Assembly: GCA_028679775.1 (NCBI GenBank)
Contig: JAJRAX010000116.1
Location: 1 to 5,031, forward strand
Direction of reading: 5' to 3'
From: Methanothrix sp.
GTDB lineage: Archaea > Halobacteriota > Methanosarcinia > Methanotrichales > Methanotrichaceae
DNA length: 5,031 nt
A program made the position numbers and the translations under genes. Within the stretch, counting starts at the first letter, position 1; every line of letters starts with the position of its first letter. Below, piece after piece: positions 1 to 4,879 of this stretch. The notes under the pieces were generated by a model. The model was not told where the DNA came from and searched no databases. It was given only the letters and a program-made list of their open reading frames with translations.

Positions 1-191
1 ATGCATGCCACAGGAAAGCCGAGGTCCAAGGTTGCAGCAAAAAAGAGGGTCAAATAAGCGCCAAGAGTCAGAAAATCCCCATGCGCAAAATTGGCAAAGT
101 TCATAATTCGATACGATAGAGATAACCCTATAGCGGCAAGGGCGATGATGCACCCATAAATTACTCCATTGGCTATAAGCTGTCCGATCAT
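1..191 (-). CDS. livH: Branched-chain amino-acid ABC transporter permease, LivH type (partial, N-terminus only)
   Basis: The minus strand from the ATG at 191-189 reads as an open frame of 63 codons to the window edge, so only about the first fifth of a roughly 290-aa protein is present. It is a hydrophobic permease start with a first membrane segment rich in Ile, Ala and Leu, followed by YRIMNFANFAHGDF and LGAYLTLFF. The FAHGD(F/E) block after the first helix is the characteristic N-terminal signature of LivH/LivM-type permeases, and LivH is the better match because it begins so close to the N-terminus. Such proteins form the membrane channel of Liv transporters, which import leucine, isoleucine and valine; some relatives carry urea or amides. 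A GGAG lies just upstream (198-195), three bases from the ATG, which is closer than usual. The gene is divergent from leuA. The rest of any liv operon would lie left of the window. Confidence 0.85.
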   Translation of the reverse strand, partial: MIGQLIANGVIYGCIIALAAIGLSLSYRIMNFANFAHGDFLTLGAYLTLFFAATLDLGFPVAC

Positions 192-226
192 AATCTCCAA
201 TAGGATTTTAAGCTATCATCAGGACC

Positions 227-236
227 TATTTTTATC
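227..236 (-). promoter_or_regulatory. Candidate archaeal TATA box for livH
   Basis: The minus strand reads GATAAAAATA, preceded by the purine-rich GGAAA, which resembles a TFB recognition element. The box lies 36-45 bases before the livH ATG. Transcription would be expected to start near 205, giving a short leader that still includes the GGAG at 198-195. A second AT-rich candidate (ttataacg, 270-277) lies further upstream. The call rests on position and composition only. Confidence 0.4.
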
Positions 237-378
237 TTTCCATGAAGGCAATCTGCCAATAGAAATCCCTTATAACGTTGGGGTAAAGGGGTAGAGAAGA
301 CCCATCTCCTTCAGGGGCATGGGAGGAAGTCACCTGGCAAACAACAATTCCATGATCAGCATTGACGAGTGGCAAAGG

Positions 379-386
379 TTTTATAG
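379..386 (+). promoter_or_regulatory. Candidate archaeal TATA box for leuA
   Basis: The plus strand reads TTTTATAG, preceded by GGCAAAGG, which could serve as a TFB recognition element. Transcription would be expected to begin about 25 bases downstream, near 405-410. That leaves a leader of about 60 bases before the ATG at 466 and puts the start close to the ATG at 410 of a short upstream ORF. The remainder of the 192-465 intergenic region holds no gene I can support. Confidence 0.4.
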
Positions 387-465
387 GTGACCATACCATG
401 ATTCTGTTTATGTCACACGAAACCTCTGTGGGGAATCGTCTTCTACGACGTTCACTCGCTTGTTG

Positions 466-1982
466 ATGAAAAAGTATCGATTTTTGACACAACTCTTAGA
501 GATGGCGAGCAGACTCCCGGCGTATCACTCACCCAGGAGGGGAAGCTCAAGATCGCCAGGCAGCTTGACAAACTCGGTGTAAACGTCATCGAGGCCGGTT
601 TTCCCGTATCCTCCAAAGGCGAGTTTGATAGCGTCCGGCAGATCGCCAAAGCCGACCTCCAGGCCCAGGTTTGCGGCCTCTCTCGCATTGTGAAAAAGGA
701 TGCTCAGGCTTGCCTCGATGCTGATGTGGGCATGGTCCATGTCTTCACCCCCACATCAGATATCCAGATAGCTCATACTATTAAGATGAGCCATGACGAT
801 ATCGTAGCGGCTGCCCAGGATACTGTCCAGTTTGTCAAGGACCAGGGCAGAACCTGCCTCTTCTCGGCAATGGACGCCACCCGTACATCACCTCAGTTCC
901 TGCACCGCATATTCAAAGCGGTCGAAGAGGTGCACTGCGATATCATCAATATTCCGGACACTGTAGGTGTAGCAGTCCCCTCATCCTTCTATCGTTTTGT
1001 CAAGGATATCTGCGATGATGTCAATATGGTGGTTGACGTCCACTGCCATAATGACTTCGGCCTTGCAGTGGCCAATAGCCTGGCGGCAGTTGAGGCCGGA
1101 GCCCGAGAGGTGCAGGTCTGCGTGAACGGCCTTGGCGAGAGGGCAGGCAATGCCAACCTGGCAGAGACTGTGATGAGCCTTCACTCCATCTTCGGGGCAA
1201 AGACGAGCATCAAAACCGAATACCTGGTCGAGACGGCTCGGCTGGTGGAGAGACTCACCGATGTCAAGATTCCCATAACCGCACCAATCGTGGGCGAGAA
1301 CGCTTTCTCCCATGAGAGCGGCATTCACAGCCACGGGGTCATCGAGAACAGCAAGACCTTCGAGCCAGGCATCATGACACCGGAGATGGTGGGCCACAAG
1401 AGACGCATAGTGCTCGGCAAGCACACGGGACGGCATGCCGTGGCCAAGGTACTGGAGGAGGCTGGCTACCAGCCCTCCGAAGAACAGCTCCAGGAGATCC
1501 TGGAAAGGGTCAAGGACCTTGGAGACAAGGGAAAGCAGGTTGCCAACATAGATCTTCAGACCATAGCCGATGTCGTTATCGGTGAGGTGGCCAAGGGCAG
1601 TCAGGCTGTTGTGCTCAAAGAGGTCTCAGTGATGACCGGCAACATCATCACACCTACGGCAACCGTAAGGGCCTTGGTCCGTGGAAAGGAACGGGTCCTC
1701 GCCAACACTGGTGTGGGTCCGGTGGACGCTGCAGTAAACGCCGTCCAGGGACTGCTTGATGGGGACACGTCCATCCACCTCTGCGACTTCCGAATCGAGG
1801 CCATCTCAGGAGGAGCTGATGCCCTTGCTCAGGTGGTGATCGGAGTTGAAGACGACCATGGTCGTCGCGTTGCAGCTCGATCAGCCCGTGAGGACATTGT
1901 CATGGCTTCAGTGGAAGCCCTGGTCAGCGCCATAAACCGAATGATGCTTCTCAACAGTGAGAGAGATGAGAAGAAGGCTTGA
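466..1982 (+). CDS. leuA: 2-isopropylmalate synthase, with an apparent one-base frame break at its start
   Basis: LeuA condenses acetyl-CoA with 2-oxoisovalerate, the first committed step of leucine synthesis. Numbered on the restored protein (about 505 aa), the TIM-barrel domain shows LRDGEQTPG (11-19), NIPDTVG (162-168), HCHNDFGLA (193-201, metal-binding His193 and His195 with Asp13), [10 protein letters not shown] (221-230) and ESGIHSHG (284-291). A C-terminal LeuA dimerisation/regulatory domain (about 375-500) includes [11 protein letters not shown]. Length and this domain argue against AksA (about 400 aa). Citramalate synthase CimA is related, but NIPDTVG favours LeuA. The conserved frame is open from 402 but has no ATG, GTG or TTG before a GTG at 690, which would delete the active-site LRDGEQ. 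The ATG at 466 is one base out of frame. One extra A in the run at 469-473, or a -1 slip there, gives [16 protein letters not shown]. It may be a sequencing error, a real mutation or recoding. No clear Shine-Dalgarno precedes 466. Confidence 0.85.
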
Positions 1983-1991
1983 ATTGTTGAG

Positions 1992-2020
1992 GCCCTGATG
2001 CCCAATTTTTCAGGGCTTTT
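1992..2020 (+). terminator. Hairpin followed by a short T-run, possible terminator or attenuator after leuA
   Basis: GCCCTGA (1992-1998) pairs perfectly with TCAGGGC (2010-2016) around an 11-base loop, and TTTT follows directly (2017-2020). It begins nine bases after the leuA stop. The T-run is short, so termination may be partial and the kinase gene could be co-transcribed. The same left arm, extended to GGCCCT (1991-1996), can instead pair with AGGGCC at 2022-2027, so the two structures exclude each other. Confidence 0.5.
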
Positions 2021-2043
2021 AAGGGCCATGGCATAGATTGACC

Positions 2044-3384
2044 ATGACTGATTATGCGAAGGCGACCAATATCATCTGTGCCTATCCCGTGAACCTTGAT
2101 GCAGTCTGCAATATTCGGGGTGAGGATGTCTCTCGTCTCATCCCTCTGAGCTTGAGCTTCGAGAAAATCGTGCTCAGGAAGACGATAGCCAGCCGTGAGG
2201 ACCTCATCACCTCGCTGCTCTTCTGCATGCGAGAGGGATCGGGAGCCGAGCTTTTAATTGAAAGCCTGATAGCAGCAAAGGAAATTGAGGAGGCCTTCTC
2301 ATGGCAGTATCGCCTGGGAGGAAATGCAGGGATCATGGCCAATGCGCTTGCATCTCTTGGGGGAAGACCACTTCTCAATGCTCCTGCTCTTGGGAATAAG
2401 CTTTCAAAAATGCTTCACGCCCAAGTCGCTGTGCCTCTCTCAGGAGGGCTCGCATATCCAGGAGACGCAGAAAAAGCCGGATCGTCTGCCGCGTTTGCTG
2501 ATGATGATCTCGTGCATTTCGTCTTCCAGTTCAAAGAAGGTGACGCGGTCTTCACCCAGCATATCAAGATCACTGCCAGGAGCAACGATCGCTTTATAGC
2601 CACCTGCGACCCTGTGAACACAAGGCTCTTCTCGGACGAGCACTTCGGCTCTTACTGCCTGGAAAATATCAGGGATTTTGGCGGCGCTCTGCTCTCAGGC
2701 TTTCACCTGGTGCCTCTTTTAGAGCACCGCCAGGTCTTTTCTGAAAAGATCTCCCAGATCAAATCATGGAAGGACAGAAATCCTGATCTCTTCATTCACA
2801 TGGAATTGGGTTCATTTCAAAGCCCCCAGATCATCCAATCTCTTCTTCACATGATCATGCAGATTCCAGTTGACAGCCTCGGGATGAACGAGGATGAGCT
2901 GGCGGCAATCGCGGCCTCATCGCAGCAATTATCGCCTGATCAAGCATTGTCTGGATGCCGGCAGAGCTGGCGAGAGATCATGCAGGCAGCAGAGAGCCTT
3001 CAAGACAGGCTGGGCATCTTCCGGGTGGCGGCACACACGAGAGACTGTATTCTGAGCGTCATGAGAAATGACCGGATATCAGCCAAGAGCGAACTCCTGG
3101 CTTTAGAGAGTGGCGTCAATGCTGCAGCGGCTCTGGCAGCCACAGGCTCACTGAAGGGAACTCCTCCCCAGGAGATTAACGAAAATGGACTTCGATCTGT
3201 TCGGGAGTTCTGCCAAACCGGGGCCATCCCTGAGCGCAGGGGAGCAATCCTCCAGTCAGAGGATCGGATCGTTTCCATGACGCCGTCACTCGTTGCAAGA
3301 GAGCCCCGAATAACCGTAGGTCTCGGAGACACCGCAACGGCTGCAATCTTTCTTTATGAGATATGCGGGCTTCTGGAAAAGTAG
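2044..3384 (+). CDS. pfkC: ADP-dependent phosphofructokinase/glucokinase family protein
   Basis: This cytoplasmic enzyme family phosphorylates fructose 6-phosphate or glucose with ADP as donor in the modified Embden-Meyerhof pathway of euryarchaea. The 446-aa protein has the usual family length (about 450-480 aa). Visible signatures are LGGNAGIMAN (91-100, sugar-binding region), GALLSGFHL (214-222), HMELGS (252-257, the HxE motif), DSLGMNEDEL (277-286, containing NxxE), HTRD (331-334) and VGLGDT (425-430), whose Asp429 should be the catalytic base. All key motifs are present, so the enzyme is probably active. Phosphofructokinase is the likelier role in a methanogen, but the sequence alone does not settle glucose versus fructose 6-phosphate. 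I chose the ATG at 2044; an in-frame TTG at 2038 would add two residues. No strong Shine-Dalgarno or separate promoter is evident, so read-through from leuA is possible. It ends 20 bases from the convergent DUF2098-like gene. Confidence 0.85.
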   Translation: MTDYAKATNIICAYPVNLDAVCNIRGEDVSRLIPLSLSFEKIVLRKTIASREDLITSLLFCMREGSGAELLIESLIAAKEIEEAFSWQYRLGGNAGIMANALASLGGRPLLNAPALGNKLSKMLHAQVAVPLSGGLAYPGDAEKAGSSAAFADDDLVHFVFQFKEGDAVFTQHIKITARSNDRFIATCDPVNTRLFSDEHFGSYCLENIRDFGGALLSGFHLVPLLEHRQVFSEKISQIKSWKDRNPDLFIHMELGSFQSPQIIQSLLHMIMQIPVDSLGMNEDELAAIAASSQQLSPDQALSGCRQSWREIMQAAESLQDRLGIFRVAAHTRDCILSVMRNDRISAKSELLALESGVNAAAALAATGSLKGTPPQEINENGLRSVREFCQTGAIPERRGAILQSEDRIVSMTPSLVAREPRITVGLGDTATAAIFLYEICGLLEK

Positions 3385-3404
3385 CATGATGCCATTAGTG
3401 ATCG

Positions 3405-3686
3405 TTACCCGCCCGTTTCCAGGTTGTCGTCCTGCATCTTGGCCGCATCCATCATCTCTTGGGTCTGCTTGAACCTCTCCTGGATCTGCTCCAGTGTCAT
3501 GCCCTCCAGTTCTTTTCGCTCTGGTGGCTTCTCGATAAGCTCCAGCATATCCAGGCGGTAGTATAAACCGGTGCTATCCAAATAGGCCCACGTCTGCCCG
3601 TCGTCTTCCACCTTCAGAACCTTGACGATTCCCGTGGTCCCTGTGCCCTTGTATCTGACTAGGCTGTCTTCTTCTATCTGCGCCAT
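3405..3686 (-). CDS. DUF2098-like small conserved methanogen protein
   Basis: A 93-aa protein, third gene of the minus-strand operon. Its first half is a compact beta-rich segment reading LVRYKGTGTTGIV (9-21), then TWAYLDSTGLYYRLDMLEL (32-50). The pattern 'xVRYxxTGTxGxV ... WAxLDxTxLYYRxDxLE' is what I recall of DUF2098, a family of unknown function found in methanogens, and it resembles small SH3/KOW-like barrels. The second half (about 52-85) is charged, rich in Glu, Gln, Met and Lys, and probably helical. There is no signal peptide or membrane segment. The start is supported by GGAG at 3695-3692, five bases before the ATG. It begins 13 bases after the upstream gene's stop, so co-transcription is very likely. 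The family assignment is from memory and moderately sure. Confidence 0.7.
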   Translation of the reverse strand: MAQIEEDSLVRYKGTGTTGIVKVLKVEDDGQTWAYLDSTGLYYRLDMLELIEKPPERKELEGMTLEQIQERFKQTQEMMDAAKMQDDNLETGG

Positions 3687-3699
3687 CTAATCTCCTAAA

Positions 3700-4173
3700 C
3701 TATAATTTCTGCACAGTTATATTGCATTCTTTTTCGATATTGCCATCGCCATTGCCCAATATCTCTGCACCCCCAGGCACTGCCACGACCTCCATCCGGT
3801 GAAACTCGTCGCATGCGCACAGAACGCTTTGCTCAGGATGAGTCCCGGGAACAATTCGGCAGTCGAGCCTTGTCCGGGAACCGATGGATACGACAGTTTT
3901 CAAGCGAGCCGAAGCTGGGTGGCCTTTTGGGAGCACTATCAAGGGCGCGCCCAGCTCTCGGAGCTGATAAATGGTACAGGCAAGGCCGCGCATAACCCTC
4001 TCGCCCACATCCCAGGAGGATGCTACCATCAGATCCTCAGGCTCAGTGAAGAGAACAGTCTCCTCAGAATCGGTCTCCAGATAGAAAAAAGCGCCTTTTG
4101 TCTTGGCTATGGCTACAGTGCCCTCTCGCCCACTCAAATAGGCGATCTCGTCCTCATGGATGGATATATGCAT
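3700..4173 (-). CDS. Conserved hypothetical protein, function not recognised
   Basis: A 157-aa soluble protein, second gene of the operon. I do not recognise the family. The N-terminal part (1-50) alternates hydrophobic and charged residues like a beta-sheet domain. The middle contains an LRELGAPLIVLPKGHPASAR stretch (71-90) and then PGTHPEQSVLCACDEF (109-124), a motif-like run with two close cysteines (119, 121) and a nearby DEF; these look conserved rather than random. The C-terminal tail is Gly- and Asn-rich. The frame stays open upstream to an ATG at 4266, but that start would overlap the zinc-ribbon gene by 88 bases. The ATG at 4173 leaves a five-base gap after that gene's stop and is preceded by a weak AAGG, so I prefer it. 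Context suggests a job shared with its two small partners. A metal-related or regulatory role is only a guess. Confidence 0.75.
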   Translation of the reverse strand: MHISIHEDEIAYLSGREGTVAIAKTKGAFFYLETDSEETVLFTEPEDLMVASSWDVGERVMRGLACTIYQLRELGAPLIVLPKGHPASARLKTVVSIGSRTRLDCRIVPGTHPEQSVLCACDEFHRMEVVAVPGGAEILGNGDGNIEKECNITVQKL

Positions 4174-4178
4174 GACCT

Positions 4179-4331
4179 TCAGATCGCCTTGACGTTCCTG
4201 GATTTGCAGGATGGACACATAGGCCTTCTGCCCATGCCCTTGAACTGATTCTTGCAGTCCTGACATTCATAATCTTTGGCTACCAGGGATTCGATATCCC
4301 CAATGTCCGGTCCTCCTCCAACGGTGCACAT
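4179..4331 (-). CDS. Small zinc-ribbon protein (50 aa), first gene of the operon
   Basis: The 50-residue product starts MCTVGGGPDIGDIES and carries two CxxC knuckles, Cys23/Cys26 in YECQDCKNQF and Cys39/Cys42 in MCPSCKSRN. The 12-residue spacing is that of a classical zinc ribbon, which should bind one Zn ion. Such mini-proteins often act in nucleic-acid or protein binding; no specific function can be read here. Cys2 adds a fifth cysteine. The ATG at 4331 is chosen over an in-frame ATG at 4370 because a perfect GGAGGTGA lies seven bases upstream of it, and because the ATG at 4370 falls inside the TATA box. The gene is followed after five bases by the 157-aa gene and then by the DUF2098-like gene, all on the same strand, which indicates one transcript. 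Confidence 0.8.
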   Translation of the reverse strand: MCTVGGGPDIGDIESLVAKDYECQDCKNQFKGMGRRPMCPSCKSRNVKAI

Positions 4332-4338
4332 CTCGCTT

Positions 4339-4346
4339 TCACCTCC
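4339..4346 (-). promoter_or_regulatory. Perfect Shine-Dalgarno sequence deciding the zinc-ribbon start
   Basis: The minus strand reads GGAGGTGA, a full match to the anti-Shine-Dalgarno of archaeal 16S rRNA, seven bases before the ATG at 4331. It is the strongest ribosome-binding site in the window, which suggests that the operon's first gene is well translated. Confidence 0.85.
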
Positions 4347-4369
4347 ACTTCCCTTATGGCACTTTTGCA

Positions 4370-4378
4370 TATATAAAA
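4370..4378 (-). promoter_or_regulatory. Archaeal TATA box of the zinc-ribbon operon
   Basis: The minus strand reads TTTTATATA, a near-ideal archaeal TATA box. With the usual spacing of about 25 bases, transcription would start near 4350, just upstream of the Shine-Dalgarno at 4346-4339. The region directly upstream, where TFB would bind, is made of an 11-base-period repeat and then the right end of the neighbouring mobile element. Confidence 0.75.
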
Positions 4379-4403
4379 ACGGCGGAAAAACGGGTAACTT
4401 CCT

Positions 4404-4423
4404 CCCCGGCCTAAAGACCGGGG
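4404..4423 (-). repeat. Right-end hairpin of the IS200/IS605-type element
   Basis: An eight-base-pair stem (4404-4411 with 4416-4423) closes a four-base loop, TTTA on the minus strand. The pair 4410/4417 forms only on the minus strand, as G with T/U, which points to that strand as the functional one. The 20-base unit matches 4860-4879 at 17 positions in the same orientation. Confidence 0.75.
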
Positions 4424-4436
4424 CTTCCTACTTCTA

Positions 4437-4483
4437 AGATCTGACGCTTACCCGAAAGTGATTTCGGGCCGGAGGTCAGATCT
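4437..4483 (-). repeat. Nested inverted repeat (arm within arm) near the element's right end
   Basis: A perfect nine-base outer inverted repeat, AGATCTGAC (4437-4445) with GTCAGATCT (4475-4483), encloses a perfect seven-base inner stem, CCCGAAA (4451-4457) with TTTCGGG (4462-4468). The inner loop is four bases (TCAC on the minus strand). It overlaps the stop codon of the tnpB relic and lies just before the end hairpin. Confidence 0.8.
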
Positions 4484-4780
4484 CCATAGGCTCCAGCCTG
4501 AGACCGCAGACAGGGCACACATGAACCCGTTCAGAGAGATCTTTGGCAACGAGTATTCCACGGCCGGAACACATTTGAGATGTGTTTCTCGGGTCAACGA
4601 ATACAACGCTTTTGCCAGCTCTTTCAGCCTTGCTCTGCGTTAACTGTATCAGTTTTCCCCAGGAAACGTCCTGAATATGCTTTGCTTGATTATGGTGATT
4701 CAGGAACTCCTCGCGAAGGTTGGTCACACGCTTGCCTGTTGATTGGTTGGGTAGATTCGAAACTTGTAGGCGGTCTTCAT
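4476..4780 (-). pseudogene. tnpB: tnpB (OrfB) remnant of an IS200/IS605-type element
   Basis: Two TnpB fragments lie in order on the minus strand but in different frames. From the ATG at 4780, MKTAYKFRIYPTNQQASV is the family's N-terminus and ends at a TGA (4726-4724). From 4727 a second frame gives VTNLREEFLN, then NQAKHIQDVSWGKL and VFVDPRNTSQ, and a zinc-ribbon end, VHVCPVCGLRLEP. Only about 100 of the usual 370-420 residues remain. A deletion near 4727 removed most of the protein, including the first RuvC Asp. A second, between REEFLN and NQAK, removed the VVEDL segment with the RuvC Glu. The end lacks the DRDxNA motif with the last catalytic Asp. The usual CSGCG knuckle reads CSGRG, a single TGT to CGT change. 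It is therefore not a nuclease. Confidence 0.85.
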
Positions 4781-4807
4781 GAGCTAGAAGTCAGTCGGCG
4801 CTGAAGG

Positions 4808-4816
4808 TATTTATAT
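4808..4816 (-). promoter_or_regulatory. Candidate TATA box of the tnpB relic
   Basis: The minus strand reads ATATAAATA, a good archaeal TATA box 27 bases before the tnpB ATG at 4780. With normal spacing the transcript would begin close to the ATG, so the message would have little or no leader. The promoter appears intact although the gene is broken, so transcription through to the right end remains possible. Confidence 0.5.
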
Positions 4817-4859
4817 CTGAACTGTGCAGGGCGAAAGTGATCGGGGAGGGGCTCTACAT

Positions 4860-4879
4860 CCCCGGCCTGAAGTCCGGAG
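4860..4879 (-). repeat. Second end-type hairpin, probable left end of the element
   Basis: This 20-base unit is identical to the right-end hairpin (4404-4423) at 17 of 20 positions and has the same orientation. On the minus strand it folds with one G-T wobble (4861/4878), one mismatch (4866/4873) and a four-base loop. A GAAG lies just before the stem in minus-strand order, as at the right end. It lies about 80 bases outside the tnpB start. AT-rich sequence with no supported gene follows to the window edge. Confidence 0.65.

Larger units (their letters stand above)
4394..4483 (-). ncRNA. Candidate omega-RNA/reRNA scaffold of the tnpB relic
   Basis: TnpB proteins are guided by an RNA made from the 3' end of their own gene and the element's right end, with the guide immediately beyond the end. 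Here that region folds on the minus strand into an outer nine-pair stem, an inner seven-pair stem and the GC-rich end hairpin, and then stops at GTTAC. The bases that follow, which would be the guide, run into the promoter of the zinc-ribbon operon. Two T5 runs at 4390-4386 and 4379-4375 could end the transcript. The structure is seen in the sequence; expression and function are inferred. Without an intact TnpB it may be inert or may be served by a TnpB encoded elsewhere. Confidence 0.35.

Noticed and set aside
232..492. 86-codon minus-strand open frame between livH and leuA
   Set aside because: It covers both candidate promoters and the leuA start, has no ribosome-binding site I can see, and its translation looks random.
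981..1436. 151-codon open frame on the minus strand inside leuA
   Set aside because: It is antisense to the most conserved part of LeuA (the HCHND region), resembles no protein family I know, and is explained by the codon bias of the sense gene.
2285..2599. 104-codon open frame on the plus strand inside the sugar kinase gene
   Set aside because: It overlaps conserved kinase sequence in another frame, and its product is Ser-rich and low in complexity.
3799..4248. 149-codon open frame on the plus strand
   Set aside because: It lies opposite the 157-aa and zinc-ribbon genes, which have better starts, spacing and a promoter. Its translation shows no recognisable domain.
4458..4804. Plus-strand open frames across the tnpB relic
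   Set aside because: They are antisense to recognisable TnpB fragments and have no independent support.
4404..4879. Possible CRISPR array from the two similar palindromic 20-base units
   Set aside because: Only two copies exist, about 440 bases apart, with a tnpB relic between them. Transposon ends explain them better.
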